Source of the DNA: Cladobotryum mycophilum | Taxonomy: Eukaryota > Ascomycota > Sordariomycetes > Hypocreales > Hypocreaceae | Length of the DNA stretch: 64,000 nucleotides | NCBI GenBank assembly: GCA_036429605.1 | Contig: JAVFKD010000015.1 | Location: 3,247,421-3,311,420 of the forward strand | Direction: 5' to 3' | Part shown: one piece after another, positions 1-9,186 of the stretch | Position numbering within the stretch: the stretch's first letter is position 1 | Layout of the letters: each line of letters starts with the position of its first letter | The notes under the pieces: model-generated | Told to the model about the DNA's origin: nothing | Database searches by the model: none | Seen by the model: only the letters and a program-made list of their open reading frames with translations | Position numbers and translations under genes: made by a program

Positions 1-542
1 AGAACAACTTGTAGGTCTGTTTTTCTAGGCTTCTGAGGTGCTGTTTTAGCTGCTATAGATTCCTTAGCTACTGTAGTTCTTTTTAGGGTTTGTTCTGCCC
101 ATTGGCTTTGTTCTATGCCTTTCTTAGCTATAGAGCTGTATGAAGGTGTTCTTGGTTGTTTTTGTTGTTCCAGCCTAATAGCTTCCTCTAGTTGATTGAT
201 AAGATCAGTGTAGAATGGTTGGATGACTTGAGCTTTGTTTATAGCCTCCAGGGCTGCTTGAATATGCTGTAACGCGTTTGGGGCCTCTAGTTGTTGTTGT
301 TGTTGGGCCTCTTGGGCCTCTTGGGCCTCTTTGGCTAGTTGTTCGTTTGGACCATTGTCTGAGGTTATTTCCATTGCATCTGTGGCCTCTGGACTAGTAA
401 TTTTGCTAGCTGTGGCTTGGGCTTGAGCTAGGGCCAATTGTATCATAGCTTTAGCTGTGGCTGTAGCTGTGGCTTTGATCGTGGCGCGTTCATCGCGTCT
501 GTCGCGTCGAGTAAGCTTTTCCTGTGCTCTTGTAAAAGCCAT
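1..542 (-). mobile_element. Non-LTR retrotransposon, start of ORF1 (gag-like), runs off the left edge
   Basis: An open frame of 180 codons starts at the ATG at 540-542 and reads leftward with no stop to the edge, so the 3' part is outside the window. The predicted protein begins MAFTRAQEKLTRRDRRDE and is rich in Ala, Gln, Lys and Glu, with AQEAQEAQ-type repeats and a long helical, coiled-coil-like stretch. It lacks a signal peptide and recognisable enzyme motifs within the visible part. Composition, an intact frame next to repeat DNA and a structured leader suggest ORF1 of a Tad-type LINE. This is inference, because the diagnostic endonuclease and reverse transcriptase would lie beyond the edge. 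Base composition is balanced, unlike the A+T-rich block beside it, so this copy has not been heavily mutated by RIP. It could also be another Ala/Gln-rich repeat-encoded protein. Confidence 0.5.
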
Positions 543-558
543 CTATAAGGGCTGATAT

Positions 559-584
559 CCCTTCCGCAAGCGATTGCGGAAGGG
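559..584 (-). repeat. Perfect 11-bp hairpin in the retrotransposon leader
   Basis: Arms cccttccgcaa (559-569) and ttgcggaaggg (574-584) pair perfectly around the 4-nt loop gcga. The hairpin lies 16 bp upstream of the ORF1 start codon in the direction of transcription. The element's leader appears to extend to roughly 700-715, where composition turns A+T-rich. Confidence 0.8.
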
Positions 585-715
585 TGTAGTGTTAATAGAT
601 GGAATCTATTTCCCTTAGTTAACTTGTATTGTGTTTTTCTGGCGTTTTAAGCTCGATTCGGTGGCGTTTCAAGTCGTCTCTTGGAACAGTATGTATAGTA
701 CTAGGATTACTATTC

Positions 716-2638
716 CTTCTAGGATCCTTTAGGTAAGTAAAGGCCGCTAAGTAAAGTAAAAGAGAACACGCTATTAAGAAATATCGCCGAGATAATAAAA
801 CTAAATATATATAACCTGCGAGAATAATAGATTATTAACTAGATTATTGGTCGCTTTAATCGATTAGCCTTTTAGCGTTTAATAGTCTATTAAATTATTA
901 ATAATAATTCTTTCTTTTAATAAAATAAAGATCTATATTTATATATAGTTTTCGAGTACTTTAATTCTTTTATAAAAATAACTAAGGTATATATTACCTA
1001 TAATACTATTCGTAAATAAATCCTTAAGGTATATAAAAAAAATATAAAGGAAATAAAATAAGTATTAATAATAGCCCTAAAGCTAATTTATATAGTATTT
1101 AATAACTAGAGATCAAATAATCACTATACTTTATATAAAATCATTTATTATTTTTTTAATACTATTAGCTAGTTATAGAAATTTATTCTTAAGCTTTTAA
1201 AGTTTATTAATTATTATTTTAAAAAGAATATTATTACTTATATTATTAATATCCTTTAGAGCTATAATATAACCTAAAAGATTAAATACTTTATATTTAA
1301 TAATACTAATAATAATAATATAGTAATAAAAAAATTAAAAAAGTATTAGACTTTAAAAGAAAAACCAGACGATTATATTACTTTAGTTATATCCTTAATC
1401 TCGCTATTAAAGTATTACTTTTTAGTTATAATTCTAAGGCGTTTAAGAATAATATTCTTAAAAACAAGGCGCTTAATGTAAAGGCTTATAAGTTATAGAA
1501 ACGGAAAGACCTTATTAAAAAACTCTATAATCTTATCATTTGGATTCATTGTTTAGACTTACTAACTAATCTCTTTTAGTCTTTTTAGATTATTATATTC
1601 AAGAAGTCTAGGAACCCAATAGTATAAGCAAAAAAGCCTTTAGATATTATTACTAATATAATAATTCGTTAGCTTTCTACCCTCTATATAATATAATATA
1701 CTCTTTTCCTTAAGGATTTCCTTAAAAAACTTTAGTATAAGCAAAAAAATAAGTAAAAAGGGTTGATTTTAAGGGAAAAAAATCAAAAAATAAAATACCA
1801 TTTTGTTTTAGGGATGATAGTAAACTTGATAAAAAGGATTAGAATATTATCACTTTTTTTAATAAGGTCCTCTAGTATTTTAAATATATTTTAATTACCC
1901 TTAAAGGTAATAGTTAATAATAAATATAAAAGTATAATTATATTAAAGTATATAGGTACTCTTAGGATCTAATGTTTAGCTATAAGTATCTATTTAATAA
2001 AATAAAGATATATAAAACTATTACTTATTGATATCCTGATCTTAAGTATTTTAAAGTAAATATTAATCTTTATTAGAAAAAGTTTAATAAGTACTATTCG
2101 AGGCTTAATAAGACTTTTGTTTATTATATAATTATTATATTTTATCTAGTATATTATTAGGGATACTTTAAGGATATATAGGTAGATCGCCTAGAATAGA
2201 TCTAGACTATAAAATCCTTTATAAAAAGGCTATACAGGTTATAATATAATCTATAGGTTATTTCTCAAGACTAATAACCGGTTATAAAAAAATAATAGAT
2301 TTATTAAAACCCTTTTAATAATTACTATAAAAAGTCTTATTAAACGCTAGTATTATTATAATTACTATTTATGCTTATTTTATTAGCTATAAAAAATAAA
2401 TATAATAATTAGTTTTAAAATATTTATAAGTTAGATTAAAAAATCCTAGATCTTATTAACTATTAGTATAAAAGATAAAAAAAGTATATTTGCTTATCCT
2501 AGATAGCTTTTAATATTTTTTTACTTTTCTAATATCTATTAATATTAAGAGATTTTTTTTTATAGTTAGTAAAATAGTTTAGGATAACTAGGTAAATCTA
2601 AATACTAGTACTATTAGAATAATATAAATAGTAAGATT
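716..2638. repeat. A+T-rich repeat relic, RIP-like
   Basis: By eye the sampled lines are roughly 70-87% A+T, dominated by TA, AAT and TTA steps. Stops occur in all six frames. This is the pattern left by repeat-induced point mutation (C-to-T on both strands) in Pezizomycotina. The original element is not recognisable. No gene is supported. Confidence 0.8.
2626..2638 (+). repeat. Target-site duplication, left copy
   Basis: aaatagtaagatt immediately precedes the LINE sequence and is repeated after its poly(A) tail at 3459-3471. The first one to three A bases of the right copy cannot be separated from the tail. Confidence 0.85.
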
Positions 2639-2639
2639 C

Positions 2640-3221
2640 TGGGTACCCAGCCACACAGGGATCCCAGGGAATGAAATAGCTGATCAGTTAGCTAAGAAAG
2701 GGCTAGAAGCCTCGTACAGAGGCCGCCCGTACGCCTCTCTTAGTTACCTAAACCGGAAGATAAGGAAAACCACAGTACAGCAATGGCAGACTAGCTGGGC
2801 TAGTGAAGAGATGAGAGAGGAGACAGGCCAGAGAGCGAGAGGCCTAGGCACTCAATACCGCAGGATAGCTCAAGATAACCTTAGCTTCTCGCTAAAAGCT
2901 AACCTAGTCAAGGGACCAAGATCAACCCAGTCAGCCTATATCCAGCTAAAACTAGGGATAGGGTATCTTAAAAGCTATCAAAAAGCCATAAAAAACCTCC
3001 CTGACGACCGCTGTAGATATAGCCAACGACACACAACGCAATACCTGCTGTTACACTGTAGCAGATACCAAGGGCCTAGAAAGGCCCTGCAGAAGGCCTT
3101 AGGGCCAGGAGCCCAGCTAACGTTACAGAAGCTCTTCACAACAAAACTAGGAAAGGAAGCCCTAATAGGCTTCCTTACTAGCACGAAGATCTGTACGCGA
3201 AGCTGGTTTTTAGAAGAGTAG
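2640..3221 (+). pseudogene. LINE ORF2 C-terminus: RNase H end plus C-terminal domain (fragment)
   Basis: The frame from 2640 is open to a TAG stop at 3219-3221 and reads WVPSHTGIPGNEIAD near its start, the conserved end of the LINE-type RNase H domain. The segment that follows is typical of fungal LINE C-termini: QLAKKG, a region with spaced Cys and His (positions about 3000-3070, motifs RCRYSQRHTTQYLLLHC and SRY), and a final hydrophobic helix. Endonuclease and reverse transcriptase domains are missing because the copy is 5'-truncated, so it cannot transpose by itself. There is no start codon at the true beginning of the frame. Confidence 0.85.
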
Positions 3222-3404
3222 ATATAGGCTGATTAGTTAGCTAGTCAGCCTAGAGGCTAAGGGACATACATAACGCTTGGAACTAGGAGAAAGAAAACCA
3301 CCAACTGGAAAACACAATGCCTTATACTGTTAGCTTGAAAGCTAGCCAGCTAGCTACTATTCTAGAAAGTCACTGTACAGTAAGCTTTTAGATAGATAGA
3401 TAGC

Positions 3405-3434
3405 CGCTTCATAGGCCTTCGGCCTCCATAAGCG
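3405..3434 (+). repeat. 3'-terminal stem-loop of the LINE
   Basis: Outer arms cgctt (3405-3409) and aagcg (3430-3434) and inner arms aggcc (3413-3417) and ggcct (3421-3425) form a bulged stem with loop ttc. It ends about 10 bp before the poly(A) tail. Such stem-loops are the reverse-transcriptase recognition element in stringent-type LINEs. That role here is inferred. Confidence 0.65.
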
Positions 3435-3458
3435 TAATGAATGAAAAAAAAAAAAAAA

Positions 3459-3471
3459 AAATAGTAAGATT
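3459..3471 (+). repeat. Target-site duplication, right copy
   Basis: Second copy of the 13-bp repeat found at 2626-2638, directly after the poly(A) tail. Confidence 0.85.
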
Positions 3472-3830
3472 ATAGTTTTGTAAAAGGTATATTCAAAGTA
3501 TAAAAAGGCTTTTAAAAGAGATTAAATTACTAGATAAAGATCTACTTATTAAATTAAACTTTATAAAAGCTTGTAAAGTAATAGGTAAACGGATTATATA
3601 TATTATTTTTCTTTAGCCTATATATAATATAGTTTACTAACTAAAGACTAGGCTTATTAAAAAAAGGGTTTTTTTTTAATTTTTTTTAATTATATATATA
3701 ATAAAAAATATATTATTAATATAATTTATTACTTAAGTGTTTACTAAGATAGTAACTATGACTATAGCAAGCTTTATATATAATAACTAGCTTCTTAGCG
3801 TGGTGCCTTTCCTATTTAAGAAATAATATC
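3472..3830. repeat. Continuation of the A+T-rich RIP-like relic
   Basis: Same strongly A+T-biased, stop-rich composition as 716-2638, ending near 3780-3830 where normal composition resumes. No gene is seen. Confidence 0.7.
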
Positions 3831-3835
3831 CATGC

Positions 3836-3963
3836 ATCCATTTCCATTTCCATCCATTCTATGCGACTGCTTTGGGCGTCCATTCCATCCATTCCACTGG
3901 GCATAGACTATAATGGACGTCCATCCACTCAAATTGAGCTGCGTGGATGGAAATGGAATGGAT
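3836..3963. repeat. Inverted CCATT-type repeat at the relic/P450 junction
   Basis: The arm at 3836-3857 and the arm at about 3943-3963 are near-perfect reverse complements (about 20 of 22 positions, one indel). Between them are further CCATT and ATGGA units. This could be a small foldback element or just a degenerate microsatellite read on both strands. Confidence 0.45.
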
Positions 3964-3979
3964 CGCCACCCTGCTCTAG

Positions 3980-5606
3980 GCCCCTTGATTCGCATCAACC
4001 CAGACGAATTACATTGCAGCGATCCAGAGTTTCTCAACGAAGTATATGCTGGTGGACAGAGACCTCGAAACAAGTCCCAGCATTGGATCTCTGGATTCCC
4101 CAGCAAGTAGGTTGTTCTTCAAAGTTTGCTATCATGGAAACCACCCAGTTAAGCTGACGCTAATGCAATCTCCAGTCTACACACAGTTCGTCGTTTGTTC
4201 CCTAACTATCACCACGTTGGACTAAATCCAAGATACGCAGGCTACCGTTTTTACGATTGACCATGACACCCACCGTAGCCGACGATCAGCCTTCATCAAG
4301 TTCTTTTCTCGAATGCGAACATCCAGACTTCAAGGTGTCGTTCACCAGACGGCACAGAAGCTCTGTGACAAGATGCTTGGATACAAAGAACAAGGTCCCT
4401 TTGAGACTATGAAGGCGTATAGTTGCTTTACTACCGACATCATTTCTGAATATTGTTTCGGGCGTAGCACTGCCTTTCTCGATCAGCCGGGGTGGGATTC
4501 CAACTATCTGTCATCAGTGAACAGCGTGGGACAGATGATTCATATGCTGCGACAGTTTCCTCTTCTAGGTCACTTCCTCCACCGAATGCCACTGTGAGTA
4601 TTTGTAGTTTCAACTTTTTTCATTGACTGACCGATTGAAGCTTGTTGTTGCGAATGTTTTCTCCTTATCTTTGGCGCACAATGAATGAGATGACGGTTAG
4701 TCCATTCTTTCTATTGTCATTCGACAAACCCTTACATTCATTAGGTGGTGATGCCCAACGAGATTGATCAGCTTAAGAAAATCAGCAGTGCTGAAATGGA
4801 AAAAGAACGCACAACTGTGTTCTTATCCATGCTTCAATCCGACCTTCCCGCCTCCGAAAAGGACACCGATAGACTGGCAGCCGAGGCTCAGACCTTGTTC
4901 CTAGGAGGCACTGATACGACGGCGGCGACGTTGAACTCCGTGACATACCATCTACTTGATAACCCCGACATCTATAACAAACTTCGAGCAGAGCTGTTGA
5001 CCGAAGTCGCAGATGCTACGAGTTTGCCCGCTTGGGAGGTTCTTGAGAAGCTGCCCTACCTCTCTGCCGTTATTCTGGAGGGACTACGCCATGTATATGG
5101 TTCTGTCAGTCGCCTTCCACGTACCGCAACTGAAGAGGATCTTGTCTATCAGGGCTCCTGGAGACCATCACCGACTGCAGCGCCCATCGAAGTGAAGCAC
5201 GTCATCCCGCGCGGCTACGCCGTCGGTATGTCTACATTCATGATCCACGGGGACGAGACGATTTTCCCCACGGCTTCTCAGTTCATCCCCGAAAGGTGGT
5301 TGGGTGAGAACAACAAGAGGAGAAGGGACCTTGAGAACTACCTCCTTTCCTTTTCCAAGGGTAGCCGACAATGTCTCGGGATGCAGTGAGTGTCATCCTT
5401 CCGATTAGTCACACCGGACTCAACTAATTCGGCATGTTTCTAGATTGGCCTACTGTATGTTGTATCTGTGCATTACCGCTGTGGTTCTTCGCGTGTTGCC
5501 GCATATGGCATTATTCGCGACGGCTAAAGAGGATGTTGAGTATGACCACGATGAGCTGATGGCGCACCCAAAACGAGGGAGCAAGGGTATTAGGGTCATT
5601 CTTTAA
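3980..5606 (+). pseudogene. Cytochrome P450 remnant, first exon missing
   Basis: Homology begins exactly after a splice-acceptor-like sequence (ctgctctag, 3971-3979) with PLIRINPDELHCSDPEF, the start of the typical second P450 exon. The membrane anchor and first 80-100 residues are absent, replaced by repeat sequence. The rest is recognisable: I-helix GGTDTT, EGLR (ExxR, K-helix), PERW, and heme loop FSKGSRQCLGMQ with the ligand cysteine. Exons are about 3980-4102 or 4106, 4233/4241-4593, 4641-4695, 4745-5385 and 5444-5606. The first internal junction has no GT-AG solution that keeps frame. A GC donor at 4103 with acceptor at 4232 does keep it. The catalytic half looks undamaged, so loss of the 5' end by repeat invasion is the main defect. 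An undetected distant first exon cannot be excluded. Confidence 0.75.
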
Positions 5607-7031
5607 TGACTTCAGCTGCAAAACAACTACCACCATCAATTTCCCACCATAAGACATTTAAATACACTTGCGAGAGAAACATCAATGCCCATTGTGTAAG
5701 ATCAACATGCATCTCCCCTCTCCTCCATGCCCCCCACACAGGCCAGTAATGTGGCATGGCATCCACCAATAGAGAGCCGTCTGTTATTATATTTCCATAT
5801 AAAACGCTGATTGCATTCCGTTCTCTTTTCATTCCCACTTCCTCTCCATTTGTGTTTTGTCTCATAGATCACCGGGACATCAAAGTGACTACCGCGGTGA
5901 TTCGGCAGACCTCCCCAGTTATAAACGAGGTCCTCCATCTTGACTCCACTTCGGATGGGCGTTATTGGCGGTGTAGGTTCTCTGACGCCCGCATTTATCG
6001 CCCACCCAGCTCGGTGTCCCACTGGCCGTGACATTGTGTCATTTAGATAGTAACTGGGTATTTAATCATTTAACCCTCACCATCAGGCCCATACTGACAG
6101 GGCAAATTAAGATGATGGTGAGAACTCGGGTAGGGAAAGAGTCCGGAGATAGGACGACAGCGAACTGATGCCTTCATGTATTTTGAACACACTTAATCTA
6201 TTTTCTCCGTTATCTGCGAATTACCGAGAGACTTGTCGGTGAGGCCCATTCCGGGGCGTCGAGACCGCCCCAGGCATGCACGCATCCATACTTGGCACGG
6301 CCCGACCCCTCATTGTAGTGGTCTCCACGTGCCAGTGAAGCTCGCAAGAGGTATGTTCACGAGTTTTGGTCGATTAACGTTTGGAATGTGCCTCTGTATT
6401 GTACATGATATGGTACATAGATAGCATCGGGATATCGATGGGGCATGGTGAAATGATGGCGTCATTGTGAATAGTCAGTATGCTGCGTCTGTGGAGTTGG
6501 TGCGTGCGTGAGCTCTCAGGCTTCGCGAAAGAAGAAACCGCCGAGAGAAGACGCTGTATATCATCATCATCTTGATCATCAACCACGGCATGTCTTGGTT
6601 CCTACTGATCCTAAACTCAGGTCGGCGCCGGATCCCTTCTCGTCCCGGCCTGTTGCCCATACGAGGATGATGCCGCGCGGGTACCTGCAACAGCGCTGAG
6701 TGCCCACTCAACATACATTCCGACGAACAGTGAATGACAGCCGTTCAGATGTTTCTTGTTTCTAAATTGCCGCTTAGTAATACGTAACAAGCTTTTCTGC
6801 TTTTCTCTATTGACGTTTCATTCGCGTCGAAACGTGCATACATACCACGGTGTGGACAAAAATCCCACCAACCCGCAGAGACCCATGAGGCTGCTGGGGA
6901 AGTTGGCCAATGATGCCTGAACGATTGTGTATAAATTGAACGATATCCCAACTGTTATTTTGGGCACACGAGTCAGTCAAGCACATCTTGTGTTACAACA
7001 TCTTGTACCAATTCCAACTCACCTTCTCAAC
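5607..7031. other. Intergenic region, no supported gene
   Basis: Only short ORFs without recognisable domains occur. The final 130 bp hold promoter-like motifs for the tyrosinase gene. Confidence 0.6.
6907..6936 (+). promoter_or_regulatory. CCAAT and TATA motifs upstream of the tyrosinase gene
   Basis: CCAAT at 6907-6911 and TATAAAT at 6930-6936 lie about 100-125 bp before the ATG, in the usual order and spacing for a regulated fungal promoter. Confidence 0.5.
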
Positions 7032-8323
7032 ATGCATTTCACGCACATCTTGTTTTGGGGTGTATCCGCCCACACATGGCTGGCTGCGGGCCAACCCTTG
7101 AATAAATCCGATGCGGCTGCCACTATGCATAAATTGAGAGATGAGTACTATGAGACAACTCGAGCGTTGCTCCCCCATGGTGCATGCACCAAAGACAACA
7201 TTGCAGTTCGACGGGAATGGTAGGTTGATATCTTGGCTTCCATCTGAACATTGACTAACGACGCATAAAAAGGGACTCTTTGTCCAAGATTGAACGTCTT
7301 GACTATCTTAGAGCAACGCAATGTCTACAGTCGAAACCGTCCAAAGGGAATGGAAACACATTGACACAATCGAGATTTGAGGACTTTGTTCTTGGTCACA
7401 TCAATGCGACTTTGAACATTCACATATCTGTAAGCCGATTTTCACCCTCTCGCACGACTGCCAGTTATGCTAACATTGTCGTAAAGGGCTTACTTCTTCC
7501 ATGGCATAGGTACTTTGTCAACCTTTATGAGAAAGCACTTCGGGAAGAGTGCGGTTACAAAGGCTACCAGCCATACTGGGACTGGTCCAAGTATGCCGTC
7601 AACCCAGAGGGATCCTCAATCTTTGATGGATCCAAGTTTTCCTTTGGCAGCAACGGTGAAGCGGTACCTCACGGCATTCGCAGCATTCCCGTATCAGGTG
7701 GACCTCCCCCGGCTCAATACCTGACGAGAGAACCTGGAACGGGTGGCGGATGCGTGCTTGACGGACCCTTTGCGAACCAAACGTTGATCCTTGATGCAAC
7801 CAACGACGGAGCAAGCTCTCCCATAAGAATTTGGAACAATCCAAGGTGCTTGACGCGGGACTTTTTGCTCTCATACTTGACCCAGCAAAACTCGTACGAG
7901 AATGTTACCGACCTGATCCTGAACAGCCCGGATATCCACACGTTCCGCCCCGGTGTCGAAGCTGCACTGGGTATTCACGGTGGTGGCCACGTATATATTA
8001 GCGGGGAGAACCTCAACTTTTTCACTTCGCCTCATGATCCTGCATTCTATCTACATCACGCTATGCTCGACCGTGTCTGGGCCATTTGGCAAAGCAGAGA
8101 CTTGGCCACAAGAAAGGACGCTCTGGATGGGACTCTCACTTGGGGTGATTGTAAGTCTCTCCGTTCATCGCTTCTATGTGGATTCGAACTAACCCTTGAT
8201 AGACCCCCCTCACCAAATGCCACCGTAAGCGACACTATGGACGTCGGTATTCTGGGTGATCATTTGGCGATTGGGGATGTCATGTCACCGATTGAGGGGT
8301 CACTCTGCTATATCTATAACTGA
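7032..8323 (+). CDS. Secreted tyrosinase (copper phenol oxidase)
   Basis: Type-3 copper enzyme of the tyrosinase family, which hydroxylates and oxidises phenols to quinones, as in melanin-type pigment formation or defence. Exons are 7032-7219, 7273-7429, 7487-8150 and 8203-8323. A signal peptide is visible (MHFTHILFWGVSAHTWLAAG). CuA histidines lie in GHIN, NIHIS and LLPWHRYF. CuB is in IHGGGH and DPAFYLHHAMLDRVW. The predicted length of about 376 residues fits the short secreted class rather than the large intracellular enzymes with a C-terminal lid. The last intron (8151-8202, canonical gtaagt...ag) puts the downstream exon out of frame by one base. The family-like ending (PPSPNAT...GPLCY-like, here GSLCYIYN) is reached only if the six-C run at 8204-8209 had seven bases. 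As written, the spliced frame stops early after PPHQMPP. Either a sequencing indel or a recent C-terminal mutation is possible. Confidence 0.85.
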
Positions 8324-9186
8324 ACCATAAAGGCATTGTTCTTTGCCCCGGGCTAAAATTCACGATTAGATTTGCCGGTATGCCCTGTAACAGCTATCCA
8401 TGGATGTCCCCTCATTTTGTCAGGGGTTTGACTCTGCGTGGGGTAACGGCAACGAGGGGTAGCAAAGGGGCATTGTTTTTATAGCCAGATAGATCAACAA
8501 TAACAATAACAATAACTCATCGAGCTTCTAAAAGCTAGTTCACAACTTCTTTGTCTCGACAGTGCTGATAGCTTCAATCTCCAAGAACACTATCCAATAA
8601 TCCCACCCTCAATTACCGCGATCTCAAGATCCCGGGTAGTGCTCTGGGTAGGTATTATAGCAAAGAGGTGTGCAGGATCTAGAATGCCCGGCGCATTTGG
8701 TAGAACAGGGCGCAAAAACATTCATGGATATTCAATCACCATAATGCGATTTAATTAGTGAACAAAATGCTGGTTTTCGCACTCTACTCGCGTGGCTGTG
8801 TGTGAGCTCACTCTCCACTCTGGACAGAGGATTTACCAACGACGAAGCTTCTACAGGTAGACACGGTCCAAGGCAGATTATGTGGGCAGCAATGCGGTGT
8901 GCTTCGCCTCATAAAATGTAGGGCAGTAGTATCGCTGGCGCGCACTGATTCGTTCTATGCATGCAGCTGCAGCAGTGCCCCTCGTCTCTGGCTGCCTCAC
9001 GATTGCGCTGCCACCATCACAATATTCTTGGTCGGAACAACATATTAAAAATTGAGGTTCTGTTTTCTGGTCAATCTATTTCCCTTACTTTCCGTCCCCT
9101 TCTAGAACATTTGTGGTGTCGCTTTTCATTCCTAGATATTGTTTCGATACGACTTTAATGCTTTTTGAACACAAGTCTCGTGAGAG
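8324..9186. other. Intergenic region, no supported gene
   Basis: Contains a short AAC/AAT microsatellite near 8494-8515. No ORF with coding character is seen. Confidence 0.6.

Larger units (their letters stand above)
2639..3458 (+). mobile_element. 5'-truncated LINE (Tad-like) insertion with poly(A) tail
   Basis: About 820 bp of balanced composition lies inside the A+T-rich relic. It begins abruptly within an RNase H-like coding region, continues through a C-terminal domain and a 3' UTR, and ends in an A-run of about 17 bases (3444-3460). A 13-bp direct repeat flanks it. The 5' truncation, poly(A) tail and target-site duplication are the hallmarks of target-primed reverse transcription. The insert is not RIP-mutated although its host DNA is, so it arrived after the host sequence had been mutated, or was too short or too unique to be targeted. 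Confidence 0.9.

Noticed and set aside
2639..3458. Domesticated RNase H gene
   Set aside because: Truncation, poly(A) tail and target-site duplication show a dead LINE copy. No promoter or start codon is present at the proper place.
5702..6034. 110-codon minus ORF downstream of the P450 remnant
   Set aside because: Part of it looks protein-like (GWAINAGVREPTPPITPIRSG) but I could not match a family, and the second half lacks coding character.
8151..8202. Reading the last tyrosinase intron as coding, since that keeps the frame open
   Set aside because: The segment has perfect splice borders and a branch site and inserts 17 residues foreign to the family. A one-base run error explains the data better.
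3980..8323. P450 plus tyrosinase as a biosynthetic cluster
   Set aside because: The P450 lacks its N-terminus, and no synthase, transporter or regulator is adjacent.
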